The notes beneath the pieces were generated by a model that saw nothing but the letters and a program-made list of their open reading frames with translations, had not been told where the DNA came from and made no database searches. The translations under genes were made by a program, and so were the position numbers. From NCBI GenBank assembly GCA_036365455.1, contig JAWQUS010000016.1:13849001-13913000 (forward strand): DNA of 64,000 nucleotides, read 5' to 3'. This stretch comes from Macrosoma leucophasiata (taxonomy: Eukaryota > Arthropoda > Insecta > Lepidoptera > Hedylidae). Shown one piece after another: positions 21,891-32,825 of the stretch. The stretch's first letter is position 1; each line of letters begins with the position of its first letter.

Positions 21891-22182
21891 ACGAATTCGT
21901 TACAGGCAATCTTTGGAAATTTTAAGATCAGCACCGTTGCGTTGACAATGTTGCTTTCTTGTCATTTAAATTATTCTCATAATATCAAAAGTGGGGAACA
22001 TAATATTTTTATAAAAATATCCATATATTAAGTTAAAAACTAAGTAGGCTACCATTCTTTCATATATTTCCATCAGCCCTCTTATTCTTTCGAGGGACAT
22101 AAATGCTTTGTAGCGAAGGAACAAATGAAGTCGGTACATAAAAAAAAGTATTAAAAAAAAATCATTATTTGAGATATTTCAA
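21891..22182. other. Unassigned stretch
   Basis: No supported feature. Confidence 0.3.
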
Positions 22183-22325
22183 TAAAAGTGTTAGCAAAGC
22201 GGATCGGCTGACGATATTTGATCTACAGTTTATCGTTACACCATCTTATCTATTTCCAACTGCGAGCTCGTTTCAGATACTCAGAATAAGAATGCGTACA
22301 AAGGGAATTGTTTTCCATAGTTAAG
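22183..22325. repeat. Local dispersed repeat K (copy 3 of 3)
   Basis: Best-preserved copy: AAAGCGGATCGGCTGACGAT, TTTGATCTACAGTTTATCGT, AATGCGTACAAAGGGAATTG. See 20165-20280. Confidence 0.55.
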
Positions 22326-23724
22326 GTCACCGATTTTCTACCCGCATTCTTACTCTCTTCGTATGGGCTTGGGAGGTTTCAGTTATCTTACGTTTTATAT
22401 TGTCTTTCACTCCGCATATTGGAAAACTTAGATGGATTTGGTCTGGCTTTTTTGGTATTAAGGGTTGTGTAATGTGGTATGTCCACATGTACAGATATAA
22501 AACTCTGTTCTGTTTAATTTCATATTTGGTGTGTGTTTTTTTTTAATTAATCTAATAGAAAGAACATTCACTTGGCAAATAATAACAGTGCATTTAAAAA
22601 ACCATAGAGGTTTGTAACGATACTATTTTAGTTCTACGTTATTGTAATAAATTACTTAATAAATAAAATTTAAACAAAAAAGTTAACAATGGTCAATTCA
22701 TACCTTTACAATGTTCAATAAAAAATGTTTTAAGCTTGGATTTAATATTTTTGGGACTTATAATATCACGCACATGTGAGGGTGGTACATTAATTGATCT
22801 ACATGTAGACATAAACGTCGCGTATTTTAACAAAACTCATATTATTATGCTTATCGTCGCTCTCTTCAATGCAAGCGTAACGCCGCGTTCACGACCTTGC
22901 CGTTGTGAGCGATCTATACTGTAGTGGTGGTGAGCGGTTAAATCAAAAGCATGAAATGATTTGATATACGCCAGGAGACGCCGCTTGTCTCGCCTACCAC
23001 AAGTGGTCAAAACGTCATAACGTCGACCGCCACGCGATTTGCCGCTAAAACCGAAGTCAAAAACAGTCTATAAAGTTTCGATATAAAATTAAAGGACAAA
23101 TAATCTATAGAAAACTTCGGATATTAAGAAAAGCATATACACAAAAGTCACCGCTTCCATTTGAAAAAACTTCTGATAAGCAAAATGGCGGACATTACCG
23201 TTGCATCTTCCCCGTCACCTAAAGACTAAGACCCATTAAGACGGAGAATGATCACAACCAGGAATCTCTGCGGGTACTCTTAGGAGACGTAATCGCATGA
23301 GATAACTAGAATGGAAACGAAATTTGCCGACAAAATTGGTATCCTGTTTTTTTTTCCACGAATAAGAAAATCTCGGGGTTACAAGAACAGAATGAAAAAG
23401 ATTTTATTATTCGCTGTGAAACATATTTGTGCATTGTGATTATGTTATCAAAATGGGAACGATATCAAAATGATAAAAGGAGTTCATTAAGCGTGTGGGA
23501 GGTTTTTGTCCTCCTTCCGTCAATTTATTTTTGGCTGGAGTGGCAGAGTGAAGACGATATTTTACTTTTTTACTGTAATTTGTCGGAATTGTCAGTAGGC
23601 TATCGGTAGGATATCTAAAAACAAATAATGTCTTCTTGCCTGTAATTATCTGTTGAGATGAGGCAGACGCATTCATGTTTTGACTTACATTTATAGTATG
23701 TACACGATAACATTATATATAAGA
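22326..23724. other. AT-rich stretch with one GC-richer patch
   Basis: 22865-23060 is locally GC-richer (AACGCCGCGTTCACGACCTT, GGTCAAAACGTCATAACGTC) and could be an eroded repeat or a regulatory patch; no ends or exon signals were found. The remainder is unassigned. Confidence 0.35.
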
Positions 23725-24025
23725 CTAGCTGTGCTAACGACGTCGTCCGCGTGAGAATTTATGATTGTTCAGTATCTACCTGGACAAGGTCGAGGGCGCA
23801 GCTAGTATAAAAGTAGCCCAAGTTACTCCTAATTACATCAGCTATCTGCCAGTGAAAGTCCAGTAAAAATCGGTAAAGCCGTTCGTATGATTAGCCCCGA
23901 ACAAGACAAAAATTAAAAAAAAAATGTTTTGGTATATGTACCGTGTATACATACATACATATGCATTTAGTAGAAAGCTGTTATTTTAATAATATAAACA
24001 GACACTCCAATTTTATTTATTTGAT
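23725..24025 (-). mobile_element. Helitron-like repeat, family G
   Basis: On the minus strand it runs from near ATAAATAAAATTGGAGTGTC to ...ACGCGGACGACGTCGTTAGC...CTAG at 23725-23728, the Helitron 3' pattern. It shares TTACATCAGCTATCTGCCAG and GTATATGTACCGTGTATACA with copies at 34800-35143 and 35487-35944. Confidence 0.65.
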
Positions 24026-24730
24026 GTTGATGATGAATAGTAATCACGGTACATCTGTGATTAATCAATTGTCATGGTTAAAACAAAAGGATCTTGTGAT
24101 AAAAATATGCACATACACATGTCATAAAATTAAGTTTGTCAGAGGTTATGTTTTCTGTTTCAACTTAATGCTCCAAAATAAAGCGCTTACACTATTATTA
24201 CTGTAGAGTGATAGTAGAGTAAGTAAGTGTTCGAGAAGTCTATGTCAGCTAAAAAAATCAGAAGCACCTAAGAATTAGGGTTCTTTTATGGATTCCTGAA
24301 GTTTATCACAATAATTTGGAATGAAATATGTAATTATTCAAATTTTATTCTCATCTTCGTCATGAAAAAAGACTTTCCTGAATATACAGGATTGTAAGTC
24401 AAAGGGAAGCACCCAATAAGTTTTGATGGTCGGTAAGTTAGTGTTTTGGATAAGGAAAGCTGCATTGAAGGAGCGTTTTACGGTGTTGAGGAAAAACTTT
24501 TTAGAGTTCTGTATCTAAAATGTGCGTAAAAAACCAATAAATAATTGTCCACTTATCCTTTCGTTAGTGTAAGCGATGTGTTTTTTGAACAGAAACCGAC
24601 AGACACTTCAAGTCTGTATGGAGAAGTTCCGTACAGAGACAAATACAGGCTCTATCGTTACAAGTGGTAAAGAAATGTACGACAGATAAAGGAAACAGTA
24701 AGAACAAGTAATAACAAAACCCTTCTCTTG
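24026..24730. other. AT-rich stretch, no gene recognised
   Basis: Immediately precedes the Penelope-like remnant. Some of it may be more of that element, but no frame could be followed. Confidence 0.35.
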
Positions 24731-25230
24731 TGGTACATTGGATAGACAAAACGCAGCGTCCAAGAAAGGATCAAAGAACACATCGTAGCTCTAAAAACCG
24801 ACAGATGCAAAAATCGGCGATCGCGGAACATCGTTTAACGTCAGAGACTAACCACTGGATCAATCTTCACAATCGAAAAGTCTTCTCGACTGAACGCTAT
24901 TATTATCCTAGGATAATACGAGAAGCGATTGAAATATATAAGTACAAAAACAATTTCAATCTTGAAGATGGATATAAATTGTCTCCGACCTGGACACCGG
25001 TCATAAACAATTTAGGATCGCGCGATGTACCATCGGACCTATCGTCGGATACAAACAGTGAGCGTTGTGTGCCGGCACAATAATCACGCAACTTGTAGGT
25101 AGAAGAACATCAATCCACCTGCAATTTGACATTTTGCTGTTACAACAGTCTGTCCGCGACCACGGCTTGTGCAACCGAGTCGAAACGTCGGAATAAAGGT
25201 AAAAAGTGTTTTTACTCAATATCTATATCA
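24731..25230 (+). pseudogene. Penelope-like element, C-terminal GIY-YIG endonuclease remnant
   Basis: Penelope-like elements encode a reverse transcriptase followed by a GIY-YIG endonuclease. Here one frame gives YIG, a stop (TAG at 24743), then TKRSVQERIKEHIVAL. A second frame continues with KSAIAEH...NHWINLHN, and IREAIEIYKYKNNFNLEDGY then LSPTWTPVI, the typical end of this domain. At least one frameshift (near 24800-24815) and one stop therefore break it. The frame ends at 25081-25083 (TAA). A 3' non-coding tail, with GTCGAAACGTCGGAATAAAG at about 25178-25200, follows. The reverse transcriptase part is not visible, so this is a 5'-truncated dead copy. Identification rests on remembered family motifs. 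Confidence 0.7.
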
Positions 25231-25928
25231 CGTCACGACCCGGTTCGTAAAATTAGTAAAACCCTTCACTCGTAAATTTGACTTGAATCTCTGATTTTCT
25301 CTAAATCCACTCATATTGTGTTCATTACGTGCGCAACATTATGAACAAAATATTTTCGCAAATAAATATTATTAAAAAAAAAGGATTAATCAAATTATTA
25401 TAAAACTACAACCACCAAAAGGATTTAGTACCCGATCTACCTGGATAAGCCGATGGGATATGAATAACCAACGGGCCGTTAATAAAATAAAGATATGTTA
25501 TTATAAATACTGATATCATGTACGTAATGGTCGGGCGCTGTAGGTAATGTATTTTTATTTTTATAACATGAACCTGTTTTTATATTAAAGTAGACTAAGT
25601 GTAAAATTCTGTTTATGTGAACATAAAATGGCTGTCCGCAATTGTTATAGAAAAAAAAAAATTTATTCCACACAGACTGTGAAATTTTGGTAATTCTAAG
25701 TCCAAAAACGCAAAAACCACTCAACCAACGACCTGAAAAGCATCAGTTCGAAAAAACATTTTTGTAAAATTTGAAAATTTTAAATTTTGGAACAAATAGG
25801 GTAATTGTCTTAGTGCTTTACAGCTTTAGTCAATTAGTGTTACCGTTTAAGCCATTTTTTTACGCGCGGATACCCTCTTAATATAATAAAAGTATAATAT
25901 GAGGGTATAAAAATACAATAAAGTTTTA
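25231..25928. other. AT-rich stretch, no gene recognised
   Basis: No supported feature. It ends at the simple repeat ACTTACTTACTTACTTAC (25929-25945). Confidence 0.35.
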
Positions 25929-26462
25929 CTTACTTACTTACTTACATGGGCTCCCGCGGTCTAGGGGACAAGACGGCGGGTAGTGTGAGACTCGTACTCA
26001 CTAAAACCCCGGGTTCCAACTCATCCGCTATCAGTGGCGAGGTTACGGGAACGCCTACGCACACATCCGCGACCCCGTCGGCGGCCGCTCGGCGAGCCCT
26101 ACACAGGTTGAGCTCTTTGTCCAACACCAACACTAGTGGCGTGCGGAACACGTGCACGGCACCCAGCTTGGGACCTTTCTCCCCACACCCCTAATCCGAT
26201 GCCCGGAGGTCCCTGCCCAAACCACTCACAACACCAGGCGTCTCAAGACGCCCGGAGCCTGGAGGTCGAGCGTTCGGGCACACAAGTCGATGAAGTCTTC
26301 TCAGCCACTCTCCCCCTCCGCAGCCCCACCACGTCCCTTTCAAGCGGCGGGACCACTGCTAGGCGGCTGGGGTGCAGGGCCAACGACGGCAACGACAAAT
26401 CCATACACCTCTTCTCCGGCCGTCTTCCCGCCACGTCCCCATCTGACGGTTGGACCACCGTT
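25929..26462 (+). other. Isolated GC-rich block fused to a family A tail
   Basis: About 520 bp of GC-rich sequence starts after an (ACTT)n run with ATGGGCTCCCGCGGTCTAGG and joins at about 26463 directly to the family A centre (GCGGTAAATGGTAGTG). Open frames of 82-111 codons exist on both strands but none looks convincingly protein-like (they are rich in S, T, P, R and G), and GC bias alone lengthens frames. Inference: it may be 5' UTR/ORF1 sequence of the long element from which family A descends, or a captured host exon. I do not recognise a protein. Confidence 0.4.
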
Positions 26463-26678
26463 AAGCGGTAAATGGTAGTGTTCAGCACTATCGTGTTCCA
26501 GTCAGGTGGTAATGTACGGCCCTGTAATTTCCGGCACAGAAGCATAACACCTTAGGCCTCAGGAGTGGTAACGCATCTGCATTTTGGTCTTTGTGTGGGT
26601 GTCTATAGGCTGCAGTCATCACTTAATATAGATGTGAGCTGCATGTTTGGTTTGCTATTTCCATTACATAAAAAAAAC
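26463..26678 (+). mobile_element. Family A 3' half
   Basis: Continues from the GC-rich block with AATGGTAGTGTTCAGCACTA through the CCATTACATAAAAAAA tail. The usual family A 5' module is replaced by the GC-rich block. Confidence 0.75.
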
Positions 26679-27071
26679 ATTAAAAACCTTCAAAAGGCGG
26701 ACTTAATACATCTAGGCCTTTATTTTCTTCATCAAATAAAGTTTTAAATTAGTATTCAGAACACAATTCATAATGACTTTTGAAATAAGTATTTTACTTA
26801 AATTTGTAACAGCATAGCAAATACTTTCAATCCAAACTTGAAACAACAATATTGACCTTAATAAAATGTAGCAAGTAATAAACGACGATGGGAATATTCC
26901 TAATTCTTCTGTGTGAACTTATTGCAAAAATGTCACAGCCAATAAAGTAGAAGTTGAAAAACTGAAAGTCACAAACGACACAGATAAAGCGAACCGAGAT
27001 ACAATTGCTACAGACTCAGCAAAAATGAAACCGTCGACTTTCTCAACTTTAACTTGACGTTGTACTAAATA

Positions 27072-28338
27072 TGGTTGGGGAAAAAGTTTCTTCGCATTTT
27101 TTAAGATAACTCAAAACATTTTTTAATATAGTTTATTTAAATTTAACTAAAGTATGTATGTACAATTTTGTTTGATAACCTCTTGCCATCTTGTAAGTAG
27201 GGACATGATCCCATTACTATAAAAATTTTGGGACTTCTCTTCAAAATACCGCGACAAGTGGATTTGGCAGTCCTCTCGTGATGTTAACCTAACATTGCAT
27301 AAAGAATTCTAAAGAGACCGAAGGTGGAAATCTGAAGGTGCAAGGTCAGGACTATACGGCGGATGCATTAACACCTCCCAGCCAAACTCTTTTAATTTTT
27401 GCTGAGTGGCTATAGATGTGTGAGGTCTAGCGTTATCATGATGAAACACCACACCCCTTCTGTTGATCAATTCCGGCCGCTTTCTCTCAACTTCTTGCTT
27501 TAATCTCATCAGTTTTTCACAGTAGAGTTCAGAATCGATAGTCCTGCCTGGTGGTAATAGATCATAATGAATAATGCCCTTCCAATCCCACCACACACAC
27601 AACATCACCTTATTGCGAGTTAACCCGGGTTTCGCCACAGTCTGTGAAGCCTGACCGGCCTTTGACCACGACCTTTTTCGCACGTTCTTGTCGTACGTGA
27701 TCCACTTTTCATCACCAGTTATCAGCTTCTTCAAAAATGATTCTGTTTCATTACGTCGTAATAAAGAATCACAAATGAGTACACGGTTCATTAGGTTTCT
27801 TTCAGTGAGCTCGTGATGTACCCAAATATCGAGCTTTTTTTTTTTGTACCCAGCTTTTTTAGAATGCGCCAAAACTGTTTTGTGATCAATTCTCAGTTCT
27901 TCAGCTACGTCGTAACTTTTGATATCTTGCTCCACTTTTTCAAAAATGGCATCCATTTTATCCGTAATAGGGCGACCAGAGCGAGGTGCATCTTTGACAT
28001 CAAAATTTCCGGACTGAAAACGCTTAAACCAAATTTGTGCTACTCTCAAAGACACTGCACTAGGTCCATACATTATTTTTTCGTGGCTTGCGTTGCATTT
28101 TTACCTTTTTTGTAGTAAAATTTTAAAATGTATCGAATTTCTTCATTAGATTTACTCATCTTGACAGTACGAAAAACAAATGAAAATCACACATTTACCT
28201 AATTTGAATTTGGAATTATATTTTTCAAAATGTTAACTTTCAATGATACCAAAACCAGCCAGATACAAATAGTACAGCCAAAGAGATTTTATTACAAGTT
28301 CATACATACTATAATGCGAAAAGACTTTTTCCCCAACC
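27072..28338 (-). mobile_element. mariner transposon, decayed, about 1.27 kb
   Basis: Terminal inverted repeats GGTTGGGGAAAAAGT..TTCGCATT lie at both ends, flanked by TA (27070-27071 and 28339-28340). Length is typical of mariner. It sits inside copy A1 of the 840-bp array: A2 has GTACAAAATACAAACACTTT where A1 is split after GTACTAAATA. This element is therefore younger than the duplication, or was lost from no other copy. Confidence 0.9.
27309..28159 (-). pseudogene. mariner transposase, frameshifted
   Basis: Mariner transposases cut and paste their element at TA sites in the nucleus. The main frame (27309-28073, 254 codons) shows the linker motif as WVHHEL and the DD34D triad: D in ITGDEKWI, D in HHDNARPH and D in SPDLAPSDFHL, 34 residues apart. 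The probable true start is ATG at 28159 (MSKSNEEIRYILKFYYKKGK...), but that frame stops at TAA after about 28 codons and resumes in another frame, a small deletion. The main frame ends early after SDFHLRSL; further C-terminal wording (NGIMSLLTRWQEVIKQN) is found downstream in another frame. With at least two frame breaks it cannot be active. Confidence 0.88.
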
Positions 28339-28990
28339 TATTACAAACACTTTTCGTGCATAATTCAAAAGAAAACAAATTACACACTTGATCGCAATTA
28401 GCAATCATGTTTTGCTTGTTGTATGAATTAAGTATTATGTCTTTTTGATCAATATTTCTATAGAGATAAGTATACACTAACAGTGAAAACATTTAATTTG
28501 GCTACCAATCGACCGGCGACGCCTGACACAGCAAAGAATTGTTCTTTGTATTAATCGCAATTGTTGTAAAATATATTTCGTTCACCAAATAATTATTTCC
28601 ATAAACTTTAAGATAAAGCGGACCGGGATACAATTGTAGCAGACTAAATAAAAATGAAACTATCGATTTACTCAATTTTACCTTGACATTGCTTAAACTA
28701 CAACAACACTTTAATATGCTAGAAGAAACCACAAACTTGATCACTGATAAGTCACAATTAGCAATTAAGTTCGCTTGTTATATTAATTGGTTTGATCAAT
28801 ATTTATGAAACAATAAAACAAAAATCTTTTTAATTTAATGATACACTGAGAAACCAGAAGGAAGACTTTTTATTAATTTTAATTGATAGACTTATAATAT
28901 TTAGCCTGAGTTGCACCAAGATCTTTTTTTAAGTTAAAGTAATTGTTACATTTCACATTCTTTTCTAACTTTGACAGATTTCTTTAATAA
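28339..28990. other. Remainder of array copy 1 (end of A1 and all of B1)
   Basis: Non-coding. Includes the left arm only of the palindromic MITE seen complete at 29755 (GTTGCACCAAGATC...TTTCACATTCTTTTCTAACT). Confidence 0.55.
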
Positions 28991-29754
28991 TAAAGGAGGA
29001 TGGAAAAAGTCAAGATCTTTCTGTGTAAACTTATTGCAAAAATGTCACAGCTAATAAAGGAAAAGTTGAAAAACTGAAAGTCACAAACGACGCCGATAAA
29101 GCGGGCCGAGATACAATTGCTACGGACTTAGCAAAAATAAAACCGCCGACTTTCTCAACTTTAACTTGACGTTGTACAAAATACAAACACTTTACGTGCA
29201 TAATTCAAAAGAAAACAAATTACACACTTGATCGCAATTAGCAATCATGTTTTGCTTGTTGTATTAATTAAGTATTATGTTTTTTTATCAATATTTCTAT
29301 GGAGATAAGTATACACTAACAGTGAATACATTTAATTTGACTACCAACCGACCGGCGACGCCGAACACAGCAAAGGATTGTTCTTTGCATTAATCGCAAT
29401 TGATGTAAAATATTTCGTTCGCTAAATAATGATTTCCATAAACTTCAAGATAAAGCGGACCAGGATACAATTGCAGCGGACTCCATAAAAATGAAACTAC
29501 CGATTTTCTCAACTTCATCTTGACATTGTGCAAACTACAACAACACATTAATATGCTAGAAGAAACCACAAACTTGATCACTGATAAGTAACAATTAGCA
29601 ATTATGTTCGCTTGTTATATTAATAACATCTCTTTGATCAATATTTGAACAATCAACACTAATACAAAAATCTTTTTAAATTAACTGATACACTGAGAAA
29701 CCAAAAGGTAGAATTCTTATTAATTTCAATTGATAGAGTTACAATATTTACTTC

Positions 29755-29907
29755 AGCTTGAGTTGCACCAAGGTATTTGTTTAAGTTAAAGTAATTGTTA
29801 CATTTCACATCCTTTTCTAACTTTGAGGGATTTTTTTAAGTTAGAGAAGGATGTGAAATGTTACAATAACTTTAACTTTAACAAATATTGTGGTGCAACC
29901 CGGGCTT
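29755..29907. mobile_element. Palindromic MITE, 153 bp
   Basis: The whole element folds back on itself. The left arm (GAGTTGCACCAAGGTATTTG..., TTACATTTCACATCC) and the right arm (GGATGTGAAATGTTAC..., TGGTGCAACCC) are near-perfect reverse complements around GAGGGATTT. A second copy lies at 30677-31026, and a lone left arm at about 28910-28980. Confidence 0.8.
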
Positions 29908-30240
29908 AGATCACTTATTTTTATATATTTATCAGAGATTTCAGAAAAAGTAATTCTAATCAAGACAACCAAGTAAAATATTGAATAAATCATTTTAAAT
30001 CAATTTTGCTAGTAATAAAATGTATTTCATAATAAGCGAGGATGGAAAAAGCCATGATCCTTCTGTGTAAACTTATTGCAAAAATGTCACAGCCAATAAA
30101 GGAGAAGTTGAAAAACTGAAAGTCACAAACGACGCCGATAAAGCGGGCCGACATACAATTGCTACGGACTCAGCAAAAATGAAACCGCCGACTTTCTCAA
30201 CTTTATCTTGACATCGTACAAACTACTAACACTATTCGTA

Positions 30241-30676
30241 TATCAAATGGATCAAGTCTGTAATTTTGTTTCTTTTGAAGCAAAACATGATCACTAATAA
30301 TTACTGATTTAAATACATTACGTCTTTTTGGTTAATATTTCAGTAACAATTCCAAATAATCTTGCTCGAATTTTCATATGTAACAGGTTTGTTTTTCTCG
30401 AAGGTTGAATGTTTTTCCCGATGAGAATCCCGCTGTAATGAGTTTTCAATTAGCAAACTAATTGAAATACATCAGGCACATATCCAAACTTTACGGATGT
30501 TACTGTGAATGAAAAACACTGCAAGTCTTATCAGGCTCCTACTATAGCCTACTACTGCATAAGCTTCCAAGGGAGGTTATTTAAATAATTAATAATCTGC
30601 TATTTACTTAGTTTTAACTAAATAGCCAATATAACATTTACATTAAATTTTACACAACATATTTTTTTTACTAAAA
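30241..30676. other. AT-rich stretch, no gene recognised
   Basis: No supported feature. Confidence 0.35.
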
Positions 30677-31026
30677 CTTCTCTAACTTAAAGAAATCTGT
30701 TTAAGTTAGAGAAGGATGTGAAATGTTACAATAACTTACCTGTTTATTCATTACCTAATATACTTGCCGCTAAATGGTAGTGTTCAGCACTATCGTGTTC
30801 CGGTCAGGTGGTAATGTACAGCCCTCTAATTTCCGGCACAGAGGCATAACACCTCAGACCTCAGGAGTGGTAACGCATCTGCATTTTGACCTCGGTCTTT
30901 GTGTGGGTGTCTATAGGTTGCAGTCATCACTTAACATCAAAGTGAACTACATGCTTGTTTGCCACTTCCATAAAATAAAAAAAAATAAAAATAACTTTAA
31001 CAAATATCGTGGTGCAACCCAGCCTT
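30677..31026. mobile_element. Second palindromic MITE, split by a family A copy
   Basis: The right arm GGATGTGAAATGTTACAATAACTT breaks at 30737 and resumes at 30991 as ATAACTTTAACAAATATCGT...GGTGCAACCC. The left arm is shortened to CTTCTCTAACTTAAAGAAAT. Confidence 0.75.
30738..30990 (+). mobile_element. Family A retroposon with 7-bp target-site duplication
   Basis: Flanked by ATAACTT at 30731-30737 and 30991-30997. The copy begins within the element (ATTACCTAATATACTTGCCG after a short unmatched ACCTGTTTATTC) and ends in an A-rich tail, so it is 5'-truncated. This is the cleanest proof in the window that family A moves by target-primed reverse transcription. Confidence 0.85.
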
Positions 31027-31598
31027 AAAAAAGAAAAATATAATGTAACAAAATTAAATGACATTCAATATTAAGAAATTATTGACTTATAGCTTACGTT
31101 TATATTTAATTTTATCATCTGTCTCATTAACAGGTGCATCGTCTAACAAATACAATATAGTTAGTTTATTCCGGGTTATTCGTCATTTCGCACGACAAAA
31201 ATTCGCGGGATCGGGCGATTTGGCACCTTTTGAATTTACCTAATATTCCTGTCGTCAACTCGCACGCTCATACAAAGTACAGCCAGGTAAATAAATTTAA
31301 ATCTTAGAAACGACATTGCTACTGCTACTGCCTAACTACTCTTGTTTTATATTTGAAACAGATTTTTACATAAAACTGAAAAAAAATCGGTCGTACAATA
31401 TATTGACAATAATTGTATGTTATTTATACGAAGTAGTTATAGTAACAAGCCATATTCTCTTGTGATATTGTAGATTCTATTTCATATTTTTGATTGAAAT
31501 ATATATCTAAAATTATGATATAATAATGTTTTGTTTAAGTTCAAAGACCCACCATAAAATATTAAACGTTTTTAAAAAGGATTTTTGTAGTTGACTTT
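31027..31598. other. AT-rich stretch, no gene recognised
   Basis: A 61-codon frame at 31058-31243 has no recognised feature. Otherwise unassigned. Confidence 0.35.
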
Positions 31599-31887
31599 TT
31601 TTTTTTTCTTTATGTGAAGGAAGTGGCAAACAAGCATGCAGTTCACATTGATGTTAAGTGATGACTCCAGCCTATAGACACCCACACAAACACCGAGGTC
31701 AAAATGCAGATGCGTTACCACTCCTGAGGCCTAAGGTGTTATGCCTCTGTGCCGGAAATTACAGGGCTGTACATTACCACCTGACCGGAACACGATAGTG
31801 CTAAACACTACCATTTAGCGGCAAGTATATTAAGTATTGCGGTGGTGCCTACGCCCGCGAGCTCCGTCACTGGAGCTCTACCACCAG
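31599..31887 (-). mobile_element. Family A short retroposon, full-length type copy
   Basis: Reference copy. Read on the minus strand: start ACTGGTGGTAGAGCTCC; 5' hairpin GAGCTCC-AGTGAC-GGAGCTC; GGGCGTAGGCACCACCGCAA; centre CTAAATGGTAGTGTTTAGCA; CCTGTAATTTCCGGCACAGA; ATCTGCATTTTGACCTCGGT; tail CATGCTTGTTTGCCACTTCC then a mixed AT tail. About 290 bp with no Pol III boxes, no tRNA or 5S similarity, and no frame. It is therefore a non-autonomous retroposon whose 3' end was probably taken from a LINE. At least 25 copies or fragments lie in this window, in both orientations. Confidence 0.85.
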
Positions 31888-32395
31888 TAAAAAGTGACTG
31901 TACTTAGTTACCTCACAATTTTTGACGTTGTTGAGAGTTGAGGACAGAAATATTATTTAAATTCAAAAGGTGCCATGTCGCTCGATCGTGCGAATTTTTG
32001 TCGTGCGAGATGCCGACAAAAATTTTTTAATCCTACCCTAGCTCGTTCATAACTTAAATTGTAGTTAAAAAATTGTGATTTGCACTTTATGTTGCTTGCT
32101 ATTGTAGATGACTGTGAACTGTTGATGTTCGTTTATACGTAGTATAATATATAGGGTGAATAATTTCACCCTGGCCAGCAGTCTGGTTTTTATTTCCATA
32201 AAGCGATGCACCGGTAACGATCGAGCTGAGTGTGTTTTGATTGGTCAATCCGGATTGAAACTGTTACCAGTTTTATTGTTTATGGTTTTTTAATCACGTG
32301 TTGTTTTTATAACCAATCGATAGTTACGTTATAAAGCTAGGATTCATTTTAAATAAAAAAAAATGTTTCAATTAAATCACTTATGAAGAAGATCA
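31888..32395. other. AT-rich stretch, no gene recognised
   Basis: No supported feature. CATTTCGCACGACAAAAATT-like wording at 31185-31205 recurs here in reverse near 31985-32020 (GAATTTTTGTCGTGCGAGAT), a weak inverted repeat around the family A copy. Confidence 0.35.
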
Positions 32396-32762
32396 ATTTT
32401 TTTTAATGTAATGGAAGTGACAAATCAGCACGCAGTTCCCATTGATGTTAAGTGATGCAGCCTATAGACACCTATATCAAGACCAGGGTCAAAATGCAGA
32501 TGTATTACTATTCCTGAGGTCTAAGGTGTTATGCCTATGTGCCGGAAATTACAGGGTCGTTTAATTTTTCATATGATGATGGTGACAAACAAACACGCAG
32601 TTCACATGGCGATTGAAGCCTACCTACACAAAAAATAGAGGTCGAAATGCAAATATGTTGCCACTCCTTCGGTCTAAGATGTTTCACCCATGTGATAGAA
32701 ATTACGGGGTCATAATAATTATATTACCATCTAATCGGAAAACGATAGTGCCGAACACTACT
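32396..32762 (-). mobile_element. Two consecutive family A copies, diverged
   Basis: 32396-32556 keeps the tail through GTGCCGGAAATTACAGGG. 32565-32762 is a more diverged copy (ACAAACAAACACGCAGTTCA..., GATAGTGCCGAACACTACTA). Same orientation, head to tail. Confidence 0.65.
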
Positions 32763-32825
32763 AACTAAAAGAAAATATTTAACAAAAATATTTTTTTTTT
32801 TGCAAAAAATATTTTATTTTAATAT

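Larger units (their letters stand above)
26868..30240. repeat. Tandem array of an about 840-bp unit, nearly three copies
   Basis: Segment A (TGTCACAG..., AAGTTGAAAAACTGAAAGTC, GATAAAGCGGGCCGAGATAC-like, TTTCTCAACTTTAACTTGAC) starts near 26870, 28990 and 30035. Segment B (CCATAAACTT...AGATAAAGCGGACC, TATGCTAGAAGAAACCACAA) lies at about 28600-28790 and 29435-29630. A and B themselves share a GATAAAGCG..ACAATTG core. The B-to-B spacing is 837 bp, and A1-to-A2 is about 840 bp after removing the mariner. The third copy has only A and is preceded by a palindromic MITE. No coding potential. Confidence 0.8.

Noticed and set aside
25946..26545. Several overlapping frames of 80-111 codons in the GC-rich block
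   Set aside because: High GC lengthens frames on both strands at once; the translations are low-complexity and overlap each other. Kept only as an unassigned GC-rich block.
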